Source: Methylophilus rhizosphaerae (GTDB taxonomy: Bacteria > Pseudomonadota > Gammaproteobacteria > Burkholderiales > Methylophilaceae). Taken from it: a DNA stretch of 64,000 bases. Location of the stretch: positions 62,001 through 126,000 of the forward strand of contig NZ_FNFX01000002.1 of NCBI RefSeq assembly GCF_900100975.1, read 5' to 3'. The translations under genes and the position numbers were made by a program. This document shows, in pieces, positions 37,964 through 47,007 of the stretch (positions within the stretch are counted from its first letter, which is position 1; every line of letters begins with the position of its first letter). The notes beneath the pieces were generated by a model. The model ran no database searches and had not been told where the DNA came from. It was given only the letters and a program-made list of their open reading frames with translations.

Positions 37964-39016
37964 TTAAGGCTGTTCAGCCGTTGTTAAATGCTCGATTTCG
38001 AGTTGGGATTGGATGCGCTTCAGAATACCGCTTTGCGCTTCTTCCATCGCGACATGAATCGCATGGTAAAAGCCGACACTGTCAGCGCCGCCATGACTTT
38101 TTACCACAATACCGCGCAAGCCCAGGAAGCTGGCACCGTTGTAGCGGCGTGGATCCAGGCGCTTTTTGAACGCTTTCAAAACGGGAAACGCGCCCAGCGC
38201 CATCAGTTTGGTCAGCCAGTTGCGCTTGAATTCCTGGGTCAGGAACTTGCCCATCATATGGGCCAGACCCTCTGTGGTTTTCAAGGCAACATTCCCGACA
38301 AAGCCATCACAGACCACCACATCGGTCGTTCCCTTGAAAATATCGTCACCTTCAACATTGCCATAAAAATTCAAATGACTGCCGCGCAACAGCTCGGCAG
38401 CCTGCTTGGCAACCTCATTGCCTTTGATGTCTTCCGAACCGATATTCAGCAAGCCCACGGTAGGATTAGGCTTGTTGCTGACGCAACTGACCACCATGGC
38501 GCCCATAATGGCAAACTGGTACAGGTGCTCCGCCGTACAATCGGCATTCGCTCCCAAATCCAGCATGAAGGTACTGCCTTTTTCAGAAGGCAAGGTGGAG
38601 GCAATCGCCGGTCTATCAATACCCGGCAAGGTCTTGAGTACAAAGCGTGCGGTTGCCATCAGGGCACCCGTATTACCGGCACTGACACATGCCTGCGCTT
38701 CACCGGTTTTCACCATATTGATAGCCACACGCATGGAAGAATCTTTTTTATTCTTCATCGCACTTTGTGGAGACTCGTCCATCAACACGACTTCCGTGGC
38801 ATGATGCACGCGCAAGCGCGGGCTGGGCGAAGCATGCAAGGTCTTCAGCTCCGCCTCGATAGCGTCTTGCAAACCGACCAGAATAATATTGAGATTAGGG
38901 TTTTCGTTCAGAATACGAACTGCCGCAGGCACAGTCACATGTGGACCGTGATCTCCCCCCATGGCATCAATGGCAATCACCACTTCCTGAGATTGCCCCT
39001 GTTGAGTTGTCATCAT
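37964..39016 (-). CDS. plsX: Phosphate acyltransferase PlsX
   Basis: PlsX makes acyl-phosphate from acyl-ACP for phospholipid synthesis and links fatty-acid and membrane lipid formation. Typical motifs are [14 protein letters not shown] near the N-terminus, GNTGALMA, and [17 protein letters not shown]. The ATG at 39016 follows TGGAAAATAAC; an in-frame ATG at 39028 has no such site and is less likely. About 350 residues, normal for the family. Confidence 0.96.
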   Translation of the reverse strand: MMTTQQGQSQEVVIAIDAMGGDHGPHVTVPAAVRILNENPNLNIILVGLQDAIEAELKTLHASPSPRLRVHHATEVVLMDESPQSAMKNKKDSSMRVAINMVKTGEAQACVSAGNTGALMATARFVLKTLPGIDRPAIASTLPSEKGSTFMLDLGANADCTAEHLYQFAIMGAMVVSCVSNKPNPTVGLLNIGSEDIKGNEVAKQAAELLRGSHLNFYGNVEGDDIFKGTTDVVVCDGFVGNVALKTTEGLAHMMGKFLTQEFKRNWLTKLMALGAFPVLKAFKKRLDPRRYNGASFLGLRGIVVKSHGGADSVGFYHAIHVAMEEAQSGILKRIQSQLEIEHLTTAEQP

Positions 39017-39105
39017 GTTATTTTCCATGTTTACTTACACGCACTCTGTCTCTGTCATCTCGACACAGGGCCGGAAAAAACGCAGGCTTGCACCAGATAC
39101 ACAAA

Positions 39106-39128
39106 CGCCGCGCATTTTGTGCGCGGCG
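39106..39128 (-). terminator. Hairpin between rpmF and plsX
   Basis: CGCCGCGC and GCGCGGCG are perfect 8-base arms around a 7-base loop, downstream of rpmF. On the minus strand TTTGTGTAT follows, so it may act as a partial terminator or attenuator in the operon. Confidence 0.6.
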
Positions 39129-39158
39129 CCTTGAAGCGTTAATGCTACTGACCAGCGA

Positions 39159-39338
39159 TTACTCGCCCTTTGCAGGCATCACTTTGCGGCCACGGTAGAA
39201 ACCGTTAGGGCTGACGTGATGACGCAAATGCACCTCACCTGTCGTTGGCTCAATAGCCAGAGGCGGATTAGTCAGGAAATCGTGTGAACGATGCATACCG
39301 CGCTTGGACGGTGTCTTTTTGTTTTGTTGAACTGCCAT
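39159..39338 (-). CDS. rpmF: 50S ribosomal protein L32
   Basis: A 59-residue gene, easily missed because of its size. The translation begins [20 protein letters not shown] and ends [14 protein letters not shown], the classical L32 sequence without the zinc-ribbon cysteines. A run of A-rich bases with TTTGGAGTAA precedes the ATG as ribosome site. It lies between yceD and plsX, the conserved order in proteobacteria. Confidence 0.97.
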   Translation of the reverse strand: MAVQQNKKTPSKRGMHRSHDFLTNPPLAIEPTTGEVHLRHHVSPNGFYRGRKVMPAKGE

Positions 39339-39498
39339 TTTAAATTACTCCAAAATTAACCGCCGCAATTTATAAAGGGCAGTTTAGAAAATCAGAATTG
39401 CTACTAATCCAGCATTATAAAATATTCCAGAGACAACTGCAAATAAATCCTGCAACCGCCGCTTTTGATTTGTTTTTTTGCTTTCACCATTGTACTTA

Positions 39499-40038
39499 CT
39501 ACTTATCAGCGAGCTTGAGGTTTTTAAGTACCGCAAAAGGGTTAGGCTTTTCGCCTGCCGTTTTTTGCAACTCCCCGCACGCTTCTTCATGCATGACAGA
39601 AATAGGCAATGCCATCAGCAATTCATCTTCCACCAGGGATTCCAGCGAAAACTCGCCCGGCTCCAGCCAGTCAATCTCATCATCTTCCAGCAAGGCTTCG
39701 GGTGGCTCATCACAAATCGCATATTCAAACCTGGCATCCACTGCTTGCGGCATGGGCGTAAAACAGCGTTGGCACACCAGTGGCAAGCTGGTATGCACCG
39801 TCAATGACAGCATAGGCAGTTGTACCTCGCCAAAATAGCGCGCAGGTAGCCCTTGCAAACCATAGGCGACCGATACCTCAGCTAGAATCCGCTCATTACT
39901 CACCCCCAATTCGCGCAAAGCCTCTTCCAGCCGCGGTAATGCCGCCAGCCCCAGCACACCTTCACTCTTCTTTTGTTGCCTGGCCAACTCCAGGAATCGC
40001 GCATTCGACAAAAAAATCTCCTTTTGCATATCAATCAT
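39499..40038 (-). CDS. yceD: YceD/DUF177 family protein
   Basis: A 179-residue protein of the YceD family, associated with 23S rRNA accumulation and usually found upstream of rpmF. The pair C-Q-R-C in LVCQRCFTPMPQAVDARFEYAI and the acidic stretch EALLEDDEIDWLEPGEF match the family. The exact biochemical role is not settled. The 160-base gap to rpmF holds no gene. Confidence 0.9.
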   Translation of the reverse strand: MIDMQKEIFLSNARFLELARQQKKSEGVLGLAALPRLEEALRELGVSNERILAEVSVAYGLQGLPARYFGEVQLPMLSLTVHTSLPLVCQRCFTPMPQAVDARFEYAICDEPPEALLEDDEIDWLEPGEFSLESLVEDELLMALPISVMHEEACGELQKTAGEKPNPFAVLKNLKLADK

Positions 40039-40128
40039 TTACTATAGAAAACCGCGTGCAGGCCAGTGCATCAATCGCGGAAAGCTCGCCCGGTCATTTA
40101 TTGCCGACTGTCTAAGCCCCTGGTTTTT

Positions 40129-40137
40129 TGTTATAAT
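40129..40137 (+). promoter_or_regulatory. Putative extended -10 promoter of the pyruvate carboxylase operon
   Basis: TGTTATAAT is a perfect extended -10 element, and the first gene starts about 170 bases later. The leader contains a small hairpin (GCGCT/AGCGC). No strong -35 is visible, as is common for extended -10 promoters. Confidence 0.65.
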
Positions 40138-40307
40138 ACCGGCGCATCACGCGGTGCGCTTTTCGAGAGCGCATACATGGTGCCGGTTTGTATGGCCGAT
40201 CAACTTCCCGGAAGATCATGATGGTATCAAGCCAGCCCAAACGTTGTAAATACAGACACTTGGCTTTGCAAAAACTCTGTCCTTTTTTCTTGCTTTAAGG
40301 GTAATGT

Positions 40308-41726
40308 GTGTTTAAGAAAATTTTAGTCGCGAATCGCGGTGAAATTGCGGTACGCATTGTGCGCGCCTGTTCAGAAATGGGCATCAAATCAGTGGCCATC
40401 TATTCTGACGCCGATCGTCATGCCCTGCATGTCAAAAAAGCCGACGAAGCTTATAACATAGGTGCCGACCCTGTTGCAGGCTACCTGAATGCACATAATA
40501 TTGTGAATATTGCGGTTGCCGCCGGTTGCGACGCGTTACATCCTGGCTACGGGTTCCTGTCTGAAAACCCGGAGCTGGCAGAAGTCTGCGCACGCCGTGG
40601 TATCAAGTTTATCGGCCCGGAAGCGCACGTCATTCGCCAGATGGGTGACAAAATTCAGGCACGTAATGCCATGATTGCGGCGGGTATCCCTTGCGTGCCT
40701 GGCAGTGACGGCAACCTGAAATCCGTGGATGCCGCTGTCGTTCTGGCTAAAAAAATCGGCTATCCGGTGATGCTTAAAGCCACCAATGGTGGTGGTGGGC
40801 GCGGTATCCGCCGTTGCGACAACGAAAAAGAATTGCTCAGTAACTATGACCGCGTGATTTCCGAAGCCAGTAAGGCATTCGGCAAACCGGAAGTATTCCT
40901 GGAAAAATGCGTGGTCCATCCCCGGCATATTGAAGTACAGGTACTGGCCGATGCGCATGGCAATGTGATTCACCTGTTTGAGCGTGACTGCTCCATCCAG
41001 CGCCGCAACCAGAAGCTGATTGAAATTGCCCCGTCACCACAATTATCCCCGGCCCAGCGTGATTACATCGGCGGCCTGGGAGTGAAAGCAGCCAAAGCGG
41101 TCGGTTATGAAAATGCCGGTACCGTGGAATTCCTGCTCGACTCCGACAACAATTTCTATTTTATGGAAATGAACACCCGCTTGCAGGTGGAGCATACCGT
41201 GACTGAAACCATTACCGGTGTCGATATCGTCCAGCAACAGATTCGTGTGGCATTCGGATTGCCGTTGCAGTACAAACAAAGTGAAATTGCTTTCCGTGGC
41301 TACGCCATGGAGTACCGTATCAATGCCGAGGACCCGCAAAAAGATTTCCTGCCGAGCTTTGGTAAAATCACGCGCTACTATGCCCCTGGCGGCCCTGGCG
41401 TGCGTATGGATGCTGCGATCTATAGCGGTTATGTGATTCCGCCCTACTATGATTCCATGTGCGCCAAACTGACTGTTTGGGCATTAGACTGGGAAGGCGT
41501 GATCGAGCGTGGCCGCCGCGCCCTGAATGACATGATCGTTTATGGCGTCAAAACCACGATCCCGTACTACCAGCAGATCATGCTGCACCCGGATTTCCGT
41601 GCAGCTGATTTCAACACCAGTTTTGTGGAACAACATCCCGAGCTGATTGAGTATGACACTGGCTTACCGAAAGAAGTCATTGCGGCTGCCATTGCCGCCG
41701 CCATTGCTGCCCACGAAGGCATTTGA
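40308..41726 (+). CDS. pycA: Pyruvate carboxylase subunit A (biotin carboxylase)
   Basis: A 472-residue biotin carboxylase, which uses ATP and bicarbonate to carboxylate biotin. Motifs are ILVANRGEIAVRI, HPGYGFLSENPE, TNGGGGRGIRRC and FMEMNTRLQVEHTVTE. The GTG start follows AAGGGTAAT. It is followed after 40 bases by a pyruvate/oxaloacetate-type carboxyltransferase gene carrying the biotin domain, so the pair is read as a two-subunit pyruvate carboxylase, as in methanogens and some proteobacteria, rather than the fatty-acid AccC. Confidence 0.85.
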   Translation: MFKKILVANRGEIAVRIVRACSEMGIKSVAIYSDADRHALHVKKADEAYNIGADPVAGYLNAHNIVNIAVAAGCDALHPGYGFLSENPELAEVCARRGIKFIGPEAHVIRQMGDKIQARNAMIAAGIPCVPGSDGNLKSVDAAVVLAKKIGYPVMLKATNGGGGRGIRRCDNEKELLSNYDRVISEASKAFGKPEVFLEKCVVHPRHIEVQVLADAHGNVIHLFERDCSIQRRNQKLIEIAPSPQLSPAQRDYIGGLGVKAAKAVGYENAGTVEFLLDSDNNFYFMEMNTRLQVEHTVTETITGVDIVQQQIRVAFGLPLQYKQSEIAFRGYAMEYRINAEDPQKDFLPSFGKITRYYAPGGPGVRMDAAIYSGYVIPPYYDSMCAKLTVWALDWEGVIERGRRALNDMIVYGVKTTIPYYQQIMLHPDFRAADFNTSFVEQHPELIEYDTGLPKEVIAAAIAAAIAAHEGI

Positions 41727-41766
41727 TTAACCCGCATTGCAGATATTTATTTAGATCGACAAGACT

Positions 41767-43614
41767 ATGAGCAAAATACATGTCACCGAACTCGTTTTAA
41801 GAGATGGTCACCAATCCCTGATCGCGACGCGCATGCGTACCGAAGATATGCTGCCGATTGCCAGCAAACTGGACGAGATTGGTTTCTGGTCTCTTGAAGC
41901 CTGGGGCGGCGCCACTTTTGATGCCTGCGTGCGCTTTCTGAAAGAGGATCCATGGGAGCGCCTGCGCAGTTTACGCAAGGCATTGCCTAATACACGCATC
42001 AATATGCTGCTGCGTGGCCAGAATCTATTGGGCTACCGCCACTACTCTGACGACGTGGTGCACGCTTTTGTGAAACAGGCTGCGGATACCGGTGTGGATG
42101 TGTTCCGTATTTTTGATGCGATGAACGACATCCGCAACTTGCAAACTGCGATTGAAGCCGTTAAGTCAGTGAAGAAACATGCGATTGGTACCTTGTCCTT
42201 CACCACCAGCCCGGTGCATGACGTGGCTTACTTCGTCAATATGGCCAAAGAGCTGGAAGCCCTGGGCTGTGACAGTATTGGCGTGAAAGACATGGCTGGC
42301 CTGCTGACCCCAACCTTGGCAGGTGAGTTGGTCAGGGAACTGAAAGCGGCCATCAGCCTGCCGGTGCATATGCATAGCCATGCCACTTCTGGCCTAGCCA
42401 GCATGGTGATGCTGAAGAGCGTGGAAAACGGTGTGGATATTATCGACACCTGCAACTCCTCCTTCTCTGAAGGTGCCAGCCATCCGACCACAGAAAGCCT
42501 GGTTGCGGCATTACAAGGTACAGAATACGACACCGGCCTGGATTTAGGCAAACTGCAGGAAATCACAGCCTACTTCAAAGAAGTACGCAAAAAATACTGG
42601 CAGTTTGAAAGCGAGTTCACTGGTGTGGATACCCGCGTGCTGGTCAACCAGGTACCGGGCGGCATGATTTCCAACCTGTCCAACCAGTTGAAAGAACAAG
42701 GTGCGCTCGACCGTATGGATGAAGTGCTGGCGGAAATTCCGCGCGTGCGTGAGGATTTAGGCTTCCCGCCGCTGGTGACGCCGACTTCCCAAATTGTGGG
42801 TACACAAGCAGTACTGAACATTTTGACCGGTGGCCGTTACAAATCTATCACCAATGAAGTCAAGAACTACCTGCTGGGCCAATACGGCAAGGCGCCCGCT
42901 GCCGTCAATGCCGAGGTACGTCAAAAGGCGATCGGCGATGCACAGGCTATCACTTGCCGTCCAGCCGACTTGCTGCAACCGGAAATGGCCAAATTGCAAT
43001 CCGAAGCCGAGCGTTTTGCCAATAACGAACAGGATGTGCTGACTTATGCCATGTTCCCGGACATTGGTAAAACTTTCCTGCAGGAACGGAATGCCGGCTC
43101 ACTGCAACCGGAACAGTTGCTCAGCAAGGAAGCAGTCTCCCAACAGGCGGCTGCACGCTTCGCACCGAATGAATTCAATATCACCCTGCACGGTGAAACC
43201 TACCATATCAAATTGACTGGTAGCGGCCATGTAGGTGAGGAGCGTCGTCCTTACTATGTGAAGGTAGATGGCATCTCCGAAGAAGTGTTTGTTGAAACCC
43301 TGAGCGAAATGGAAGTCAGTGATGGCGGTACCTCTACCGGTGGCAAGAAAAAAGCGGCAGCGGTTGCTTCCAGTGGCCGCCCCCGTCCATCCCATCCAGG
43401 CTGCGTAACCACCGCCATGCCGGGCACTATCGTGACCGTCAAAGTCAATGTCGGTGACAAGGTCAACGCAGGCGATGGCGTGCTGGTGATCGAAGCCATG
43501 AAAATGGAAAACGAAATCCAGGCCAGCAAGGCAGGTACGGTAGTGGCGATTCATGTTGCCAAGGGTGACAGCGTCACGCCAGACGAGACATTGATAGAGA
43601 TTCAACCGGATTAA
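41767..43614 (+). CDS. pycB: Pyruvate carboxylase subunit B (carboxyltransferase plus biotin carrier)
   Basis: A 615-residue protein whose N-terminal HMGL-like barrel starts VTELVLRDGHQSLIATRMRT and contains GVDVFRIFDAMND; the C-terminus has a biotinyl domain with EAMKMEN about 35 residues from the end. It carboxylates pyruvate to oxaloacetate, an anaplerotic step. The same architecture serves oxaloacetate decarboxylase pumps, but no OadB/OadG membrane subunits are here and a biotin carboxylase is adjacent, which favours the carboxylase. Confidence 0.88.
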   Translation: MSKIHVTELVLRDGHQSLIATRMRTEDMLPIASKLDEIGFWSLEAWGGATFDACVRFLKEDPWERLRSLRKALPNTRINMLLRGQNLLGYRHYSDDVVHAFVKQAADTGVDVFRIFDAMNDIRNLQTAIEAVKSVKKHAIGTLSFTTSPVHDVAYFVNMAKELEALGCDSIGVKDMAGLLTPTLAGELVRELKAAISLPVHMHSHATSGLASMVMLKSVENGVDIIDTCNSSFSEGASHPTTESLVAALQGTEYDTGLDLGKLQEITAYFKEVRKKYWQFESEFTGVDTRVLVNQVPGGMISNLSNQLKEQGALDRMDEVLAEIPRVREDLGFPPLVTPTSQIVGTQAVLNILTGGRYKSITNEVKNYLLGQYGKAPAAVNAEVRQKAIGDAQAITCRPADLLQPEMAKLQSEAERFANNEQDVLTYAMFPDIGKTFLQERNAGSLQPEQLLSKEAVSQQAAARFAPNEFNITLHGETYHIKLTGSGHVGEERRPYYVKVDGISEEVFVETLSEMEVSDGGTSTGGKKKAAAVASSGRPRPSHPGCVTTAMPGTIVTVKVNVGDKVNAGDGVLVIEAMKMENEIQASKAGTVVAIHVAKGDSVTPDETLIEIQPD

Positions 43615-43641
43615 TCCTCCAGCGTCAGACGTCGCAATGCT

Positions 43642-43674
43642 AAAATCCCCGAATCGTTATTCGGGGATTTTTTT
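43642..43674 (+). terminator. Terminator of pycAB
   Basis: ATCCCCGAAT and ATTCGGGGAT arms followed by TTTTTT. It ends 6 bases before the start codon of the Maf-like gene, so that gene needs readthrough or its own promoter. Confidence 0.92.
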
Positions 43675-43679
43675 ATCCT

Positions 43680-44285
43680 ATGGCTTTATCTATAAGTTCC
43701 CTCATTCTTGCATCATCCTCGCGTTATCGCCGTGAAGTGCTGCAAAAACTGCATCTGCCCTTCACCTGCAGCTCGCCGGATATTGATGAAACGCCGTTAG
43801 CGAATGAAAGCCCAGAACAAACCTCTTTACGCCTGGCTGAAAACAAGGCACGCAAAGTGGCCGAGAGCCATCCTGATGCCTTGATTATCGGCTGCGACCA
43901 GGTTGCAACTGTGGATGGCTTGCAAATAGGCAAACCCGGTAATCATGAAAATGCAGTAAAACAGCTAACCATGCTCAGTGGCAAAGAAGTCATTTTTCAC
44001 AGCGCCCTGTGTTTATATGACAGCACAAACCGGCATATGCAATCCACTATCGTGCCCTATTACGTCAAGTTCAAAACACTCACGCCACAGCAAATCGAAA
44101 CCTATTTACGCCTGGAACAACCTTATGATTGCGCCGGTAGCGCCAAATCTGAAGGCATGGGCATCGCGTTGCTGGAATATATGCGCGGCGATGATCCCAA
44201 TGCGCTGATTGGCTTGCCGCTGATCGCGCTAACCCATATGCTGCAACAAGCCGGTATCGACGTATTATCTTTTCAGCGCACCTAG
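43680..44285 (+). CDS. Maf-family nucleotide pyrophosphatase, YceF-like
   Basis: A 201-residue Maf-type house-cleaning pyrophosphatase; the YceF subgroup hydrolyses 7-methyl-GTP. Motifs include LILASSSRYRREVL, DIDET, IIGCDQVA and AGSAKSEGMGIALLEYM. In many proteobacteria yceF stands divergently next to yceD-rpmF; here pycA-pycB lies between them. The start at ATG 43680 overlaps the tail of a terminator, so expression may be low. Confidence 0.88.
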   Translation: MALSISSLILASSSRYRREVLQKLHLPFTCSSPDIDETPLANESPEQTSLRLAENKARKVAESHPDALIIGCDQVATVDGLQIGKPGNHENAVKQLTMLSGKEVIFHSALCLYDSTNRHMQSTIVPYYVKFKTLTPQQIETYLRLEQPYDCAGSAKSEGMGIALLEYMRGDDPNALIGLPLIALTHMLQQAGIDVLSFQRT

Positions 44286-44370
44286 TCATCAGCGCGTGTT
44301 AACTTTTGAACGGCTACTACGTTACAAAGTCTCAAGCATACATACTAACCACTAAAACGAGAGGATATTC

Positions 44371-45795
44371 ATGCGACTCAGTACCCTGCTATTTTTCACG
44401 CTGGGCAGTGTTTCACTTGCCCAGGCGGAATCTGCGATTACCAGCCCGCAATCAGACCAGACCGGCGTCGCGGTCACCATTTACAACCAAGACCTGGCCC
44501 TGGTGAAAGACAGCCGTAAACTAAAACTCGGCAATGGCTTGTCTGCGCTCTCTTTCAGGGATGTCAGTGCACAGATCAAACCTGAAACAGCCTTATTGCG
44601 TAGCTTGCTGCCAAACAGCAGCTTGCAGGTACTGGAGCAGAATTTTGATTTTGACTTACTCAGCCCACAAACCTTACTGGAGAAATTTGTCGGCCAGCAA
44701 GTCAGCGTGATTAAGACCAACCCAAGCACAGGCGCTGAAACTGAAGAAACCGCGACTGTGCTTTCAGCACAAAATGGCGTGGTACTCAAATTAGGTAACC
44801 GGATTGAAACAGGAATACCTGGCCGTATCGCTTATCCCAATGTGCCCGGTCAGCTCAGGGACAGACCCACCCTGACTACACAAGTGCAATACAAAGGCGC
44901 AGAACAAGCGGACGTGGAGCTAAGCTACCTCACCGGTGGCCTGAACTGGAAAGCAGACTATGTGGCCGAACTCAGTGGCAAGGAAGACAGCATAGACCTG
45001 TCCGGCTGGGTAACCCTGAACAACACCAGCGGCACCTCCTACCCGAATGCCAAGGTGCAACTGGTGGCTGGCGACGTCAACCGCGTGCGCGAAGCCATCC
45101 GCCCCAAAACCATGATGATGCGCTCTGAGGCCATGGTCGCCGACGCGCCTATGCCAACCGAGCAAGGTTTGCTGGAATATCATTTGTACACCCTGCCACG
45201 CGCCACCACCATTGCTGACAACCAAACCAAGCAAGTCGCATTGCTTTCTGCCCAGCATATTCCTGCCCGTAAAGAACTGGTACTCACTGGCTCAGACTAT
45301 TATTACCAGGGCCAATACCGCGACGCAGAGAAAAAACAGAAAGTGCAGGTGTTTGTCGAGTTTGAGAATAAAGAAAATAGCAAGCTGGGCATTCCTTTGC
45401 CTAAAGGTACTATGCGCGTTTACAAAAAGGACAATGATGGCACTGCACAGTTTGTCGGTGAAGACCAGATCGACCACACTGCCAAAAATGATACCGTACG
45501 CTTAAAACTTGGCAATGCATTCGATGTCACCGCCGACCGTGTACAGACAGACTTTAAAAACCTGACCAAAGAGAAGCAGAATGCGCTGTATGAAAGCGCT
45601 TATGCCATTACCCTGCATAACGCCAAGAAAGAGGCAGTGAGCGTCACGGTCAAAGAGCCTATCAACGGCGACTGGAAGATTCTGAATGCCTCACATCCGC
45701 ACGAGAAAACTTCTGCGCATCAAGCCACATGGAAGATCAATATCCCTGCCGAAAGTGATGTAACCTTGAAATACCGTGTGCAAGTGAAATATTGA
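44371..45795 (+). CDS. Secreted DUF4139 domain protein
   Basis: A 474-residue protein with a signal peptide (cleaved after AQA near residue 19). It has the DUF4139 pattern: a beta-rich N-terminal part (VTIYNQDLALVKDSRKLKL), then LTGGLNWKADYVAEL and SGWVTLNNTSGTSYPNAKVQLVAGDVN, and a C-terminal part with ITLHNAKKEAVSVTVKEP. The family is predicted to be periplasmic or outer-membrane associated, with unknown function. It is a single gene with an AGAGGATATTC ribosome site. Confidence 0.85.
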   Translation: MRLSTLLFFTLGSVSLAQAESAITSPQSDQTGVAVTIYNQDLALVKDSRKLKLGNGLSALSFRDVSAQIKPETALLRSLLPNSSLQVLEQNFDFDLLSPQTLLEKFVGQQVSVIKTNPSTGAETEETATVLSAQNGVVLKLGNRIETGIPGRIAYPNVPGQLRDRPTLTTQVQYKGAEQADVELSYLTGGLNWKADYVAELSGKEDSIDLSGWVTLNNTSGTSYPNAKVQLVAGDVNRVREAIRPKTMMMRSEAMVADAPMPTEQGLLEYHLYTLPRATTIADNQTKQVALLSAQHIPARKELVLTGSDYYYQGQYRDAEKKQKVQVFVEFENKENSKLGIPLPKGTMRVYKKDNDGTAQFVGEDQIDHTAKNDTVRLKLGNAFDVTADRVQTDFKNLTKEKQNALYESAYAITLHNAKKEAVSVTVKEPINGDWKILNASHPHEKTSAHQATWKINIPAESDVTLKYRVQVKY

Positions 45796-45819
45796 TAGTC
45801 GAATGTAATACAAACGTTG

Positions 45820-45846
45820 TCAGCGTTGTGCTTTCCAGCAACGCTG
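45820..45846. terminator. Possible hairpin between convergent genes
   Basis: CAGCGTTG and CAACGCTG arms with a ten-base loop lie between the DUF4139 gene and the MerR gene. There is no T run, so termination is uncertain. Confidence 0.35.
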
Positions 45847-45862
45847 GCAATTTCACACTGGC

Positions 45863-46261
45863 TTAATGGCTGCCCAGCGTCTCTATCAACTTGCAATCCG
45901 CCGCAATATCACTCTGGCAAGTCACAATCTGTTGTAACACCAGTTGCATGGCCTGCAGATCCTTGATCTTCTGTTCCACATCCCGCAAATGCGTTTGCGC
46001 TAACTGGTCCGCCTCGCAACACGGTCGTTCCGGGTGATCGGCCAGTTCCAGCAATGTCGCAATCTCCGCTATACCGAAACCCAGCTCACGACCGCGACGG
46101 ATAAACTGCAAGCGTTGCACGGCTGCATGATTATAATAGCGGTAACTGTTGCTCGCCCGTAACGGTGTTTTCAGCAAACCAATCTTTTCGTAATAACGTA
46201 TCGTTTCCACATTCACGCCCGCTGCCCGGCTCAGCGCGCCTATCGTATAGTGTTCTTCCAT
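45863..46261 (-). CDS. MerR-family metal-responsive transcriptional regulator
   Basis: A 132-residue MerR protein: N-terminal winged helix-turn-helix (YTIGALSRAAGVNVETIRYYEKIGLL), dimerisation helix, and a metal loop. The cysteines C81, C82, C115 and C123 resemble those in the sensory sites of ZntR and MerR, so a soft divalent metal (Zn, Cd, Pb or Hg) is likely; which one is unclear. It is divergent to a cation transporter, with a MerR-type operator between. It probably represses and, on metal binding, activates that gene. Confidence 0.92.
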   Translation of the reverse strand: MEEHYTIGALSRAAGVNVETIRYYEKIGLLKTPLRASNSYRYYNHAAVQRLQFIRRGRELGFGIAEIATLLELADHPERPCCEADQLAQTHLRDVEQKIKDLQAMQLVLQQIVTCQSDIAADCKLIETLGSH

Positions 46262-46264
46262 GGC

Positions 46265-46295
46265 TTGACCCTGTAGTAACTACAGAGTTTATGAT
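46265..46295 (+). promoter_or_regulatory. MerR-type promoter/operator of the cation transporter gene
   Basis: TTGACC and TATGAT are separated by 19 bases, the over-long spacing typical of MerR-controlled promoters. The spacer contains a perfect dyad, CTGTAGTAACTACAG at 46271-46285. This is what MerR/ZntR/CadR-type regulators bind and untwist. Confidence 0.92.
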
Positions 46296-46322
46296 ACAAG
46301 TCACTGTATTGAAAGGATAGCC

Positions 46323-46943
46323 ATGAGCGCACATTGTTGCCCACCGAGTGCCCCACAACCCAATCATCCGCAACCACAAAATTACCGCCGCGCCTTATGG
46401 ATTGCGTTGCTGGTGAATTTTGCCATGTTCATAGTAGAAATTGCCTCAGGCCTGCACGCCAACTCTGTTTCATTGTTGGCCGACTCGCTGGACTTTTTTG
46501 GTGATGCCGCCAATTATGGTTTGAGTTTATGGGTGTTAGGCATGCATTTATCCATTCGAGCCAAAGCTTCACTAGTCAAAGCCATCTCCATGGCAATCTT
46601 TGGCCTGTGGATATTGGGCAGCGCCCTCTCGCACCTGCTTTCGGGTGTCATTCCAGCGCCGGAAACCATGAGCATGATTGGCGTGCTGGCATTACTGGCA
46701 AACCTCGGCGTGACCTGGTTGCTATACGCTTACCGCGACGGCGACAGCAATATGCGCAGTGTCTGGTTATGTACGCGTAACGATGCCATTGGTAATGTTG
46801 CCGTTATCCTGGCGGCCTTAGGAGTGTTTGGGACAGGCTCTGCATGGCCGGATTTACTGGTCGCCACTATTATGGCGAGCCTGGCCTTGCACGCGGCATG
46901 GCAGGTGATCATTCAGGCTAGGGTCGAATTAAAAACGCATTAA
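46323..46943 (+). CDS. Short cation-diffusion-facilitator-like transporter
   Basis: A 206-residue protein with about six membrane helices, related to the membrane part of CDF metal/proton antiporters. The metal-site pattern is visible as LLADSLDFFGDAANY in helix 2 and CTRNDAIGNVAV in helix 5. It lacks the cytoplasmic C-terminal domain of full CDF proteins, and has an N-terminal S-A-H-C-C motif that could bind metal. The upstream MerR promoter implies induction by toxic metal and an export role. Confidence 0.85.
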   Translation: MSAHCCPPSAPQPNHPQPQNYRRALWIALLVNFAMFIVEIASGLHANSVSLLADSLDFFGDAANYGLSLWVLGMHLSIRAKASLVKAISMAIFGLWILGSALSHLLSGVIPAPETMSMIGVLALLANLGVTWLLYAYRDGDSNMRSVWLCTRNDAIGNVAVILAALGVFGTGSAWPDLLVATIMASLALHAAWQVIIQARVELKTH

Positions 46944-47007
46944 AAGCAGCATGTCTTTTGATGCATAGCATGGGATAATTCGGCTTTGCATAATTCCCTG
47001 GTTCACT

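Noticed and set aside
37988-39142. A 384-codon plus-strand frame antisense to plsX
   Set aside because: plsX is fully conserved on the other strand and the frame lacks any motif or upstream ribosome site.
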